NCBI RefSeq assembly: GCF_014839805.1
Contig: NC_051116.1
Span: forward strand, 1,736,001 to 1,800,000
Origin: Manduca sexta
Lineage: Eukaryota; Arthropoda; Insecta; Lepidoptera; Sphingidae
Length of the DNA: 64,000 nt
Direction: 5' to 3'
The notes beneath the pieces were generated by a model, which was given only the letters and a program-made list of their open reading frames with translations, had not been told where the DNA came from and ran no database searches. Below, piece by piece: positions 33,769 to 44,439 of this stretch. The translations under genes were made by a program, and so were the position numbers. The number at the start of each line of letters is the position of its first letter. The stretch's first letter is position 1.

Positions 33769-34107
33769 TATATAATATGTATAGATATATTTCGCGTATA
33801 AGACCGACAAAGAGTTTAAGCATAATATAGAGCGGACATTGGGAAGATTGTCATACATAATTATTGCGCTCTTATCGCATACGATGACGTACTTGTTCAA
33901 TTGCACAAACATTATGAATCTCAGATATTGATTTACGATTCTAACGTATATTTTTACGAATGGTAAGCTACATAGGGTCTCGTAAGAGCATTAAGTCCTA
34001 TTACAGACGTAAGGGTCCCCAAATCGCCTTACCTCAGACCCTGCTCGCATATTGAATTTAGTGTAAGTAAATGTTTGTTTGCGAAAATGAAATTTTGAAG
34101 CCCTTTG
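33769..34107. other. No feature seen
   Basis: AT-rich, non-coding. Confidence 0.4.
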
Positions 34108-34337
34108 TTTTAGTCGTTTAAATCGGACTATAGTTTAGAGGTTATATTAAAATAAATAAATTAAAAAATAAACAAAGTTCATAGACAACATCGCTAACTT
34201 TAACTGTGAAGGAAAATATTGTGGAGCGTTTTAGTTGGTTAAATCGGACTATAATTTAGAGGTTATATTAAAATCGTAAATAAATACATAACGCCGCTAA
34301 CTTTAACAGCGAAGGAAAAAATCGTGGAAAAATCTAC
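34108..34337 (+). repeat. Tandem duplication (120-bp period) containing a SINE-A interior
   Basis: GTTTTAGTCGTTTAAATCGG at 34108 and GTTTTAGTTGGTTAAATCGG at 34228. Each unit ends with CTAACTTTAACNGYGAAGGA plus AAATATTGTGG or its like, which is the middle of SINE-A. The second unit's SINE part continues beyond the MITE-E at 34827. Confidence 0.75.
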
Positions 34338-34822
34338 ATATCGACTGTTGTAAGGTTAATGACTTAAGCGACATTTTTTTTCGAAAAATTATATAGCTTA
34401 AAAAACATGAAAAAAGTGCTGATGTTAAATATGTATTAAACTAAGTGTCGCAAAAAATATCCTAATTGACTTAAGCGACATTTTTTCGAAAAAAATTAAC
34501 TAGGTTAAAAAAACATAGAAAAAGATGCTGATTTTAAATATGTATTAAACTTAGTGTCGCAAAAAATGTCCTAATTGACTTAAGCGACATTTTTCGAAAA
34601 AATTTAACTAGGTTAAAAAAACATAGAAAAAGATGCTGATTTTAAATATGTATTAAACTTAGTGTCGCAATAAATGTCCTAATTGACTTAAGCGACATTT
34701 TTTTTTTCGAAAAAGTTTAACTAATTTAAAAAAACATAGAAAAAAGTGCTGATTTTAAATATGTATGAAACGTGTCGAAAAAAAATGTCGCATAAATCAA
34801 TTAGCCTTTTAACCGCCGATAT
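34338..34822 (+). mobile_element. MITE-E, four internal units, inserted in a SINE-A
   Basis: Termini ATATCGACTGTTG (34338) and TTTTAACCGCCGATAT (ending 34822). Units begin CCTAATTGACTTAAGCGACA at 34461, 34570 and 34678 (spacing 109 and 108), with a first unit from about 34355. The 485-bp length agrees with 162 plus three times 108. Non-coding. Confidence 0.85.
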
Positions 34823-34950
34823 ATATGAATTCTCTATAAAAATTGCGAAGGCACGTGAAGTCTGCCAATCCATCTGCGTGGTGGACTAAGGCCTAAACCT
34901 TAGAGGAGGCTTGTGGTCACCAGTGAGCTGTATATAATACAGGTCTGTTA
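34823..34950 (+). mobile_element. SINE-A 3' part, separated from its 5' part by MITE-E
   Basis: GAATTCTCTATAAAAATTGC, GTGAAGTCTGCCAATCC and TGTATATAATACAGG continue the SINE-A interior that ends at 34337. Confidence 0.7.
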
Positions 34951-35040
34951 GAATGATAAAATTTTGCTATCGAAGTCCTTGTGAAGGTTAAAGGGACAAT
35001 ATTCATGCCTTTAGGATAAGGCAAATCGCAAGTGGACTGA

Positions 35041-35333
35041 CGGCAGGTCTCTTATATGTGAGAGCCTGGGTAGCCACCACAATATCTATTTCTACCGTCA
35101 ATCTGCAGTGTGTTGTCACTGTTATGTACTGGTTTGAAGGACATTGTAGTCAGTGTAACTGGACATAATAAGACTTAACATCTCATGTCTCAGGATGGCG
35201 AGCGCAGTGGAATAACAAACAATACTTTGTAATTCAAGGTTGGATGGTGTTTCTATAGTTTAAGGGCGGTCGTATCGCTGACCATCAGGCGAACGGTAAG
35301 CTCGTCTCGTCATTGAAAACAATAAAAAAAAAA
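35041..35333 (+). mobile_element. Repeat-C, near full length
   Basis: GGCAGGTCTCTTATATGTGA, GTTTGAAGGACATTGTAGTC, CAGGATGGCGAGCGCAGTGG and CTCGTCTCGTCATTGAAAAC plus a poly-A run. Confidence 0.8.
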
Positions 35334-37167
35334 TTGAAGACGAGGTAGTAACAGAACTAACCCAAGGTAATATGTATACAACGTTAAAATGTCATTTACA
35401 TGTATTGCGGCAAACCCGCAGCGCAAAGCACTTGAAATGGAATAAAATGAGATATGAAAAACCCATTTGGCATAACAAGTCATAAACCCCGGTGATACCA
35501 AATGAAACCCTTTGTAAACAAACCTCTGAATATTCATGGAGAAAAGGGATCGACTAGCAGAAAGCCATTCTCTGTCCGTTGCACAAGGATTAACCTTCGG
35601 GGAGACGTTAATAAATCTTCAAAAACTTGGAAAAATACTTAGCGATAAGTAAAATATAACTCTATGTTTTTAGCTAAGCCAGTAATTTAGGATGTGTTCC
35701 GTAGCTTATAGAAGCGTGTGGCTGTATGATTGTGTTTCCTTTGTCATTTCACTAAGACAATGTAAAAAGTTAAAGTCAACCAACAATTTATTACTGACTT
35801 TGAGATGTTACTAAATAATGACTAATAATTTTTATTTAATTATTGTTCCTTAATTTAAAAAAAAAAAGGCTTGTGTTCCAAATTTAAATAAAAATTCCTT
35901 AATTAAACCATTTAAAATTATTAACAAGCAATGATTTTGAATCGTAAATTTTGAAAATAGAATTCATAAAACATCACAAGGCTAAATATTATGTCACTGT
36001 CCACAGAGTATCATACCGATCCCTAAAATATTCTGGAGAGAGAAATTCCCAAGACAATAGTAACGAATCGAGCACGGGCCGTAACGAAACGAAATAAAAA
36101 GATACAGAAAAGAAATAAGAGGTTTTACACGGTAGAACGGTCGCGAGATCGCTCGCGGACATTTTGGCTTTTTGGCAACGGAAAGCCAAAAGGCTAGTTC
36201 AGAATGTAATGTACTTTTTGAGTCGTCTGTCGATTAATTAAGTCGGATGTCGTGCAATTACTAATTAGAATCGATGTGTGTTGACAGTTTTTTTTTATGA
36301 TTGTGGTCATGATTTATCATTGATTAGGTTAAGATTGGGCATAGTAAAACATGGGAAAATATAGCCAAATTTAATATTCTTTAACTTTTTCGCATACTCA
36401 TTAGAAATGAATTGTAAAAAAATATTAGATGTTATTAACCGCCATCATAGTTGTCAGAGGGTAGAATAGTTGTTGAAATATTTTTTTCTTAAAATATAAA
36501 ACATTTTTATAACACTGGGCCTCACTTATTTTTCTCAAGCTATAAACCGCATTGCTATTTTCCGCAAACAAAACAAGCATTTTTATATTGTACACTGTTT
36601 ACGAGTTTCTCTCGTATAAAATATTCAAAATGGCGGCCAATGTGAATATCTGTCCCATAACCGTTAATAAATAAAAAGCGCTGATAAAACGCTAAAAAGT
36701 GTGTATGACAGATATATCTGGGAATTTTGTCAATGGCACAGATATGGGGCAAAGATATGACCGGAAAAGTTTATGAAAATATTAGTGAAAGCGGTTTTTA
36801 GGTTAGGAATTATGGTGTTAGTGATAAACTGTATTGCTTCCGTCTTTTTATTGGTTTTATGGGTATAACTTATTGCATAAAGCCCAACCTTTATCCTTGA
36901 ATGAATAGTGCCTAGCCAAGCTAGGGCTAGGTTTCCGTGAGTACTATAATTCTTTTTGGTGCCAGGATCAAATAGGTATTTTGTCGCTTAGTATTTTTTT
37001 AGTCTGTATCTGACTTCTTCATTTAAAAATGGCTCCACTGTTTTATCAGTGATTTTGTCTATGTCGAGTAGACTGATGTTAAAATATTAACTTTATTAAA
37101 ATTAAGTATCGATCAGAAATGGACTAAAAATGTATGAGTGAGAATATACAAAGAGCATATATACGAA
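35334..37167. other. No feature seen (1.8 kb)
   Basis: The longest stretch without a recognised element. AT-rich, with short motif-free open frames on both strands (for example 35310-35537, 35989-36189, 36555-36752, all reverse). Could be true single-copy intergenic or intronic DNA. Confidence 0.45.
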
Positions 37168-37396
37168 ACAGTCTTTATTTTGACGCAAACAAAATCTATA
37201 CATATTATAAAACAGTCCCCTTTTCTGTTTGTATGTATGTTATCGATTTTTTCCAAATCTACTGAATGGATTTGTATGAAATTTGGTATGAAGATAGTTT
37301 AAGACCCTGGGAAGTTTATAGGCTACTTCTATCCCGGAAAAATATATAGTGGAACTTTTATCCCGAAAACTCCTTTAAGCTGCGAGCAAAAGCTAG
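37168..37396 (+). mobile_element. Helitron-like 3' part
   Basis: CAGTCCCCTTTTCTGTTTGT, CTACTGAATGGATTTG, GGCTACTTCTATCCCGG and the end TGCGAGCAAAAGCTAG followed by T. Matches the inverse of 10809-10975 and 33265-33440 and gives this family its 3' terminus. Confidence 0.65.
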
Positions 37397-37717
37397 TGAC
37401 AAATAAAATCACTTTATAAACTGTGATTTATCCACATTTAGTACAATCGTTGAGCTTAAAATAATTTACCCTTATTGAATGGAAATCTCTTGTACTCACC
37501 GAGTAATATGTCATACAACCTTCATGGTTAATTGCTTGGAAACATGTGTTGAACACCATAACAGATGTTTATTCGCCATAAACGTAACGATGGTTGTAAA
37601 ACCGAATATATTTGATGCTTTATTTTGTTTTTGTTGGTAATAAAATTGTGGACTTTGTATTTCTTTACGAAATATTATTTGTGGTTATGTTTCTTGAAAT
37701 AGTTTTAAATATTCTTT
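37397..37717. other. No feature seen
   Basis: AT-rich. Confidence 0.4.
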
Positions 37718-38041
37718 CCAACGATATATATGTACTAAGTACTGGATATGGTGTTCCGAACATTACTATGTTCAACTGAATTGAACTGCAATCCATTCAA
37801 ACTGACTTTAGTATGGTCAATATTGACAGCTAGTGTTTGTGTACAGAGTGGCGCTCATGGTATAAGAACTCGAGTCTAAGTGTAAACCTGGATTTGAATA
37901 AAAATTAGCCAAATAAACAAAATTATTTGTTGTTCAAATGAATAAATAAGTTATAACAGTGACGTTTTTGTTGCCATTTTAGTTGAGATTTTGAACAAAT
38001 AGTTTATATGGACGTTCGTGTCTATAGATTATACGTCAATG
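37718..38041 (+). repeat. Repeat-M, copy 1
   Basis: About 320 bp matched in inverse orientation at 45970-46293: CAACGATATATATGTACTAA, CAATCCATTCAAACTGACTT, GAGTGGCGCTCATGGTATAA, GGACGTTCGTGTCTATAGAT. Non-coding; class unknown. Confidence 0.8.
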
Positions 38042-38210
38042 ATTCTTGCTAAAAATTTACTTGTTATGCGTATTGCTGTGTTCTTTTTAAGGAAGAATAT
38101 AAACATCCAGAACAGGTTTCATCCTTTGCCTCTCATTCGTTTTTTAATTTCTTTACTTTTACAATTCGGAAACTATTATTTCACATGAATATGATATTAA
38201 ATAGGCAGTA

Positions 38211-38412
38211 GACTGTCTTGGTGGCCTAGTTGTATTGCTATGACTGCAGTGATGAGGTTTCAGGTTCGATCAACGGGCCGGGCAAAGAGATATAATATGG
38301 TTTTAATATTTAGTGTGAACTCGAAGCCTCGTTCCCTATCGCATCGTGGGATAGAATACATATGACGGAAAGTAGATACCTACACCAGTTTCACCGCTGC
38401 CTACCCCTACTT
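38211..38412 (+). mobile_element. SINE-B, near full length
   Basis: Forward copy: GACTGTCTTGGTGGCCTAGT head, B box CAGGTTCGATCAACGGG, GAAGCCTCGTTCCCTATCGC, then TTTCACCGCTGCCTACCCC. The body differs from other copies and may represent a subfamily. Confidence 0.7.
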
Positions 38413-39025
38413 AAATAAGAGCCTTGATTATGTGAAATATAATAGTTTTATCAATACATACTGCCATTATTCAGATTTTCAGAAGTTATTAATTATTCAG
38501 TGTTACAAACTGGACCTCCTTGCATTAATGTTTCAAAAATTTCTGTCGATTTTCTTCGCATATGTATTTGTCACAAATTTTCCAAAACTCCGTCCAAATA
38601 TCAAATCAAGATAAGCCTTACTCCAATGATAACACAGCACTAACTCATCCCTAGTATCAAGACAACATGAAATAGTTTTAACTCTTGCAAACTCACCAAC
38701 TCCTTCAATTACCAACTCGTGTCGATCAGCTTTGTATAGATAAACTTAAACTAAGTTTACATTGGCAATATCTATTGTCAACACACGTAATAGGAACATG
38801 GTGAACAAATTACTTCGGATATTGATAAAGTTTGGATGGTGTTTATTACGTATCGGCTTTTACCTGGAGGCGTTTTGCGTATCTGATTGTGCTAATGATA
38901 AGTTCGAGTCCTAATAGGTCTATAGTTTTGAGTCCAGGGTAAGGAAAAATAATTTAATTGGTATGGAAATAAATGCTCATTTGAAGTCTTAAATAACAGT
39001 GTACAGCGGGTATTTGTATACATTT
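38413..39025. other. No feature seen
   Basis: Short open frames on both strands near 38432-38715 overlap each other and lack motifs. Confidence 0.4.
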
Positions 39026-39123
39026 TTTCTTGCTTTGAATGACGAGGCGAGCTTGCCGTTCGCCTAATGTTAAGCGACACGACCGATGAACAGTATAAAA
39101 ATCATCCAACAACTTGAATTACA
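39026..39123 (-). mobile_element. Repeat-C 3' fragment
   Basis: TTGCTTTGAATGACGAGGCG, TTGCCGTTCGCCTAATG and CATCCAACAACTTGAATTAC. Confidence 0.65.
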
Positions 39124-39334
39124 AAAAACTATTTTCATTTTATTTAAGCAAACACCGATTAAGCTTCTAGGAAGCTCTCAAAGTTGTATCAAGCTTAATG
39201 AAAATTCTTACTGTTCCTTACCTCAAGTCAGGTAGTTATGAAGTGGAGTTGGTTTGTTACTTGGATCAGGAATTGTTCTATAAATTGCCTAAATAACTCT
39301 CCAGGCCGGATTAAACTGATTGTGGCTTTTGTTT
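39124..39334. repeat. Repeat-N copy 1 (duplicated segment next to Repeat-C)
   Basis: AAAACTATTTTCATTTTATT through CAGGCCGGATTAAACTGATT is almost identical to 43913-44117. In both places it abuts the poly-A side of a reverse-oriented Repeat-C. Confidence 0.85.
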
Positions 39335-39525
39335 TTTTTATTGCTTTGAATGACGAAACGAGTTTGCCGTTCGCCTGATAGTAAGCGATACGATCGCCCA
39401 TAAACAATAACATACCATTCAACACCTTGAATTACAAAGTATTGTTTGATATTCCACTGCGCTCGCCATCCTGAGACATGAGATGTTAAGTCTTATTATG
39501 TCCAGTGGTTACACTGGCTACTACA
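39335..39525 (-). mobile_element. Repeat-C, 5'-truncated, in the duplicated block
   Basis: TTTATTGCTTTGAATGACGA to CAGTGGTTACACTGGCTAC. Paired with the copy at 44118. Confidence 0.8.
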
Positions 39526-39700
39526 TTCACAATTATAATTTTAATAACACATGTTTTATTTATTTTTCGTATAAATTACTGCGCAATAACATACAATAGC
39601 GAAAAACAAACTGCTTGTCAACGCAATATGGTGCTCATTGAAATTATTACGAATATTATTATAAAATAAACATTCAGATATGTTATACTTTTATATTCAG

Positions 39701-39878
39701 GGGCCTTATTCTCTATCGCGCACGTTATTTTGACAGTGTGTAACAAGCACGTAACACAACGCATCATGTTTAGGACTATAGAAATTTGGCTTACAGAGTA
39801 CCATTCCACACACATTTCTCGAAGATAACATGACACGGCCGCGTTACGCGTTTACACTATCATACAGAATAAGGGCCC
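39701..39878. mobile_element. MITE with GGGCCTTATTCT TIRs
   Basis: GGGGCCTTATTCTCTATCGC at the left and CATACAGAATAAGGGCCC at the right are an inverted pair; CGTTACGCGTTTACAC lies inside the right arm. It sits immediately before a Repeat-D fragment that lacks its own 5' half. Confidence 0.6.
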
Positions 39879-39879
39879 A

Positions 39880-40010
39880 GTTCAAACAGGCCGACATAAT
39901 TGTGTCGACTGCTGAGGGGTAATCATCTGTCAGTCGCCAATCTATTGGACCACACTCCACTTACCATCAGAGGCAGTGGTCACTTTGTCATGCAAGTATA
40001 AAAAAGTGAC
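39880..40010 (+). repeat. Repeat-D 3' part
   Basis: TTCAAACAGGCCGACATAAT, GTCGACTGCTGAGGGGTAAT, CACTCCACTTACCATCAGAG and CATGCAAGTATAAAAAAG. Confidence 0.7.
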
Positions 40011-40011
40011 T

Positions 40012-40200
40012 TTGAGTGCCTCGTTCTCGTAGTAATGGTACGAGTATGACTACTACGCTGAGATCCTAGGTTCGAATTCCGGTCTAGCCAAAAGATTTAT
40101 TGTGGGCTTTTTCATGTAAAATTAACCAAAAAAAATATTGTGGGTGTCTTCATCTAATAAATAACCCAGTCGCAGCTCGGAGTGTGGCCATTTCGTTCAG
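40012..40200 (+). mobile_element. SINE-B-like copy with altered body
   Basis: GAGTGCCTCGTTCTCGTAGT head, B box CTAGGTTCGAATTCCGG, then ATTGTGGG repeated at 40099 and 40139 and a CGCAGCTCGGAGTGTGG block. The duplicated ATTGTGGG section is not in other copies. Confidence 0.55.
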
Positions 40201-40994
40201 GTATTAAAAAAAAATCGTCGATTAAAAATCATGTTTGATTTATAACAAAGCGACTGTGAGAAACATTTACGAATTATGTAGGTACTTAATATTTATAATT
40301 AAACACGGCGACATTATGAACGAGCTGAATGTACTTAAAAGTTTCGTTGGTGTTGGTTTTTTTGAATCTGTTGACTCGTTAGTAGTTAAAGAGGCGCTCA
40401 TTAAGAGTCTGTTTAACTAGAGCGTGATTACGCGAACAATTTTACTTGCCCGCAGTTTTTTTTTGCGAGGGTAAGGTAATGATTTTTGATACGCTATGTA
40501 TGAAGGATGTTTAACTTGAACAATAGCGGAATCCTTTTCTATAACGGGTACATATCTTATACTTCATCCTTTTGAATGCCACCTGACGTTTTTAATAGGA
40601 TATTTGATTTATTTTTATTTATAACTTTTATAGAAAAATAGCGGCAAACGTTGTTTTGCTATATATATTATTTCTAGAAAAAATGGTAGTTGAATAAAAT
40701 TATAAACAGTAAAATCGAGATTAAAAATAGAGGTTGGTGGTAGAATGATAAACATTTAGGGTTGTGTATTTTAAATGTCAAATCATACAAAAATTAAAAC
40801 CAAAAAAAAATTATCTTATAAATATAAAAATTGGTTTGGGACACCCGTATCACTTAGGGGTTTAAAATATAGATTACGACCGATTCTCAGACCTTCTAAT
40901 GATACACAAAATATTTCATTAGAATCGGTCGAGCTTTTTCGAATGAGATTGGAGACTATCATTGTGACACGAAAAGTTTATATAGATGTACTAC
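40201..40994. other. No convincing gene
   Basis: Open frames at 40235-40420 and 40775-41038 have no recognisable domain. In the second, ACCGATTCT (about 40879) and AGAATCGGT (about 40921) form a small inverted repeat. Confidence 0.4.
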
Positions 40995-41260
40995 GTCATA
41001 TAAATACTAAAACACAAAAAATCATTGGAATCTGTTGAAAAATGATCAAGTTGTAAGCCATTGAAAAAAGGTAGTAGAGGTGAATGTCAAAAATCAAAAA
41101 AGGAACGAAATACTAGCATGTGACGTCAGCGGGCATCATTACGCGTGCGAAAGAAAGAGATGGCGCTATATCCGAACTTCGCTTCCACTCGTTATATTTA
41201 AAATTTTAATTACTACCCCAGTTCTTATCGAATTCTAATGTTGTTTTTTTAATTCTTGTT
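40995..41260 (+). repeat. Repeat-K, uninterrupted copy
   Basis: CAAAAAATCATTGGAATCTG, CATGTGACGTCAGCGGGCAT, GAAAGAAAGAGATGGCG and TTATCGAATTCTAATGTTG. This last stretch is the empty counterpart of the TTAA insertion site at 49672. Confidence 0.65.
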
Positions 41261-41402
41261 TAATAAAAACGATATGAATAATAACAATATCTAGAAAATT
41301 GACTCATAAGTCGTCAATAATGCAGTTTTGCTCCATATCTACCTTATTTAGTCGTTCTATCGGGAGGTAAGTTATCTTATAATCTCCATGCCAGTAGCTG
41401 AT

Positions 41403-41730
41403 AACAGGATATTTGTATCCGCTCTGATAGTGGCCACATAAGGTAAAACCCTCCATAGGGGCATGGGCCCCATAACCCATGGGGGTCGCATTTTGCATAC
41501 ATTGTAGCCAGTGTAACTACTGGACATAATAAGACCATTTCATGTCTCAGGATGGCGAGCGCAGTAGAATACCAAACAATACTTTATAATTTAAGTGGAT
41601 GGTGTTTCCACTGTTTATCAGTCGTATCGCTTATCATCAGGCGGACGGCAAGCTCATCTAGTCATTCAAAGTAATAAAAAAAAATAGTCTCTATATGATT
41701 TCGAACAGGCCGGCATAATTATATACTTAT
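41403..41730 (+). repeat. Repeat-D, split by a Repeat-C
   Basis: GGATATTTGTATCCGCTCTG to TGGGGGTCGCATTTTGC (to about 41497) is the 5' half. TTTCGAACAGGCCGGCATAA resumes at about 41702. A truncated Repeat-C fills the gap. Confidence 0.6.
41500..41690 (+). mobile_element. Repeat-C, 5'-truncated, inside Repeat-D
   Basis: ATTGTAGCCAGTGTAACTAC, CAGGATGGCGAGCGCAGTAG, GCTTATCATCAGGCGGACGG and GTCATTCAAAGTAATAAAAA. Confidence 0.75.
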
Positions 41731-42297
41731 ATAATATATATAAGCTAATTTAATTAATAATTAAATGTTCTCATGTACCTTGATTTTAAGTGCAACTATG
41801 TTCGCTTACGTGATGAATAAAGCATTTTTTATAATTGTTTCAACTGACTAGAATATACACTTTGCCAAATAAAAACGTCGTTTTTCTGTGAGGTAGCGGC
41901 ACTGACCCGATCGATTCGGGACTTCGCATAATACTTTGTAATTTAGCTTCCCCTAACCGGAGAGTAACGTTGAGGAAGCACGTATCTTCAAAATTTGATT
42001 TTCTCCCTCATTTTCCATCGCATGACGAGAGTCATCTCAGAAGTGTTTCCGGCGTACAAAGGGCCTTAAGAATGAAGATGAAAAGATCTTTAAAGATGTA
42101 CTTTTAAATCACAAAACTTTAGACGGTTGTCACATGAGGTCACATATTATTGTTCTATTAATTTTTAAAAGAACAAAAAAAATGGATGAGGTTTTATATT
42201 TAACACGTATATTTTGATCATTAAATTTTTCAGGAAAAAAAAATTACAACCTTTTTCAGTATACAAATGTATTAGGTACATTGAAAACTAAAAATGA
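41731..42297. other. No feature seen
   Basis: AT-rich, non-coding. Confidence 0.4.
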
Positions 42298-42400
42298 ACA
42301 CACACGCCTTTAATCCCCTAAGGGGTAGGCAAAGGAGTAATTGATGCATCCACTTTTCGCCGTGTGTATTCCGTCCCATGATGTGATGGAAGTGAGCGTA
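42298..42400 (-). mobile_element. SINE-B 3' fragment
   Basis: CACACACGCCTTTAATCCCC, AAGGGGTAGGCAAAGG and TTCCGTCCCATGATGTGATG, then similarity stops. 5'-truncated. Confidence 0.75.
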
Positions 42401-43355
42401 TCCGAAAAAAACTTATAAAAAAAAAATCCGTAGAATTTTGGAATAATCAATCCAAGCTGCTTAATAAGTAATACTCATGTTAAATAACATTGTTAACTCC
42501 ATCAAGAATAAGGATTACCAGAATTTTTTACTCTATACACTTCATACTGGAACTACAAAAAAAAAACAGAGCCAAACAAAAACTCGTGCAATGCAACGAA
42601 ATCTCAGGTACTACTACGATCGATGGCATACATAACTATGAATTAATTGCCGCAACGTTACTATCATTATCAAACTTGAACGAGTGAAAAATATTATCAA
42701 AAACTATTTTCTTTAATTATCAACAGTACAATTAATTCACTATATTTTGGTCCTCAAATTGTTCTAAGTAACCACATTTTGGTTCCAAAACGACTATAAT
42801 ATCACGTTGTATACCTACTTAAAGATATCTAAACATCAACAAACGTATTTAAAAATTTGCAAAATTGCAATAAATAATTTCTTATGAAGATTTATAGCAT
42901 AGATTAACAACCAGTGTTACACTAAAATAATAAAATAAATAAATCCATTCCCGAAGCCGCAATTTCGAGCGCAACAAAATAAATATCGGGTTTTCAGTTA
43001 AAAGCTGTGTATCAGAAACTTTGAGAACGTCTCGTTAAAAGTCTCGTTTCACAAAGTGTTTGCGGGAAGCGAGATTTTCCAAATAATTACTTTTGACCAA
43101 CACAAACTTATACAGGGTGTTTATTTAATGTAATCATACTTAAAGTCAACATACTCGGTGTTTGTGTTTATAAATTGCTGTTTTGATTCAAATGCATTTT
43201 GGAAATCAAATAAATCATTTAAATGAATATAAATAAGTATTCTCTACCCCAGGCCAAAAGTGTTATTTTTATGAAAATTTTTACTCACTAAAACGCGGAA
43301 GCCAAAAGCAAAATAGTATTGTTATTAAAAAAAGAACGACATACTAAAGATCATT
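42401..43355. other. No feature seen
   Basis: AT-rich. A TATACAGGGTGTTTATTTAA near 43111 recalls a mariner-like TIR but has no partner. Confidence 0.4.
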
Positions 43356-43440
43356 ACACAAGCCGGCATAATTGTATCAACGGACGAGGGATAATCGCCG
43401 TCAACAATCCATACTCTATTTAGATCCCACTTGTGGCGAA
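43356..43440 (+). repeat. Repeat-D interior fragment
   Basis: CAAGCCGGCATAATTGTATC then GGGATAATCGCCGTC and ATCCATACTCTATTTAGATCCC. Confidence 0.5.
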
Positions 43441-43589
43441 AGGTGAAGTTTTTCGAAAGATAACCCGACACAACTTATAGGTACTTGCATAGATATGATC
43501 TAAAAATAGTTTTAATAATTAGATTTTATATAAATTACGAAAGGTAAGCCGGCAGGAATCGGGTTATATGGACCTTTCACCACTGGAGC

Positions 43590-43745
43590 CTCGGTGGCTT
43601 AGTTGTATGGCGTGCGCGTACACCGCTTTGAGGTCCTAGGTTCGAATCCTCGGTCGGGCGGTAATATTGGTTTTCCCCGTCCCTCTAACCATCTTATGCA
43701 GTGCGGTTATTTCCGCGCACACAGCACGAATAAAAAGAAAAAAAC
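43590..43745 (+). mobile_element. Chimeric SINE: SINE-B head with a Repeat-D/LINE-like tail
   Basis: GCCTCGGTGGCTTAGTTGTA and B box CTAGGTTCGAATCCTCGG are SINE-B. After GGTAATATTGG the body switches to AACCATCTTATGCAGTGCGG and ends CACGAATAAAAAGAAAAAAA, resembling the Repeat-D and LINE 3' ends. The upstream AAGCCGGCAGGAATCGGGTT (about 43550) also occurs at 58334. Confidence 0.55.
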
Positions 43746-43912
43746 AAAGTCAACGTAGTCAGACAATTAATACTCCATTATCAACCTTAACATAAAAATT
43801 TAGAGACTATTTTCTTATATCGGGAGTCACAATAAAATTAAACGCGAATAATAAATAAATCTTGCAATATTTTTCAACAGAAATTAACTTCAAATTTAGA
43901 TATTTCGAGAAA

Positions 43913-44117
43913 AACTATTTTCATTTTATTTAAGCAAGCACCGATTAAGCTTCTAGGAAGCTCTCAAAGTTGTATAAAGCTTAATGAAAATTCTTACTGT
44001 TCCTTACCTCAAGTCAGATAGTTATGAAGTGGAGTTGGTTTGTTACTTGGATCAGGAATTGTTTTATAAATCGCCTAAATAAAACTCTCCAGGCAGGATT
44101 AAACTGATTGTAGCTTC
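43913..44117. repeat. Repeat-N copy 2
   Basis: AAAACTATTTTCATTTTATT through CAGGCAGGATTAAACTGATT; only scattered substitutions and small indels separate it from 39124-39334. Confidence 0.85.
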
Positions 44118-44400
44118 TGTTTTTTATTGCTTTGAATGACGAAACGAGTTTTCCGTTCGCCCGATGGTAAGCGATACGACCGCCCATAAACAGTAGAAAC
44201 ATCAAAATTACAAAGAATTACAAATTATTGTTTGGTATTCCACTGCGTTCGTCATCCTGAGACATGACATGTCAAATCCTATTATGTCCACAAACACAAC
44301 AGTGACTACACACTATTGCTTGGTGGTAGAAATAGACATTGCGATGGTACCTACCCAGGCAGACGTGAAACGTGAGAGACCTACCACCAGAAAATCTGAC
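44118..44400 (-). mobile_element. Repeat-C, nearly full length, in the duplicated block
   Basis: TTTTTATTGCTTTGAATGAC, CCATAAACAGTAGAAACATC, TATTCCACTGCGTTCGTCAT and CGTGAGAGACCTACCACC. It extends further 5' than the copy at 39335. Confidence 0.8.
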
Positions 44401-44439
44401 CAGAAATTAAATACTAACGTCATTTATAGAAAGCCATTT

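Noticed and set aside
40775..41038. 87-codon open frame, Lys/Tyr-rich.
   Set aside because: No domain, AT-driven codon choice, and it runs into Repeat-K.
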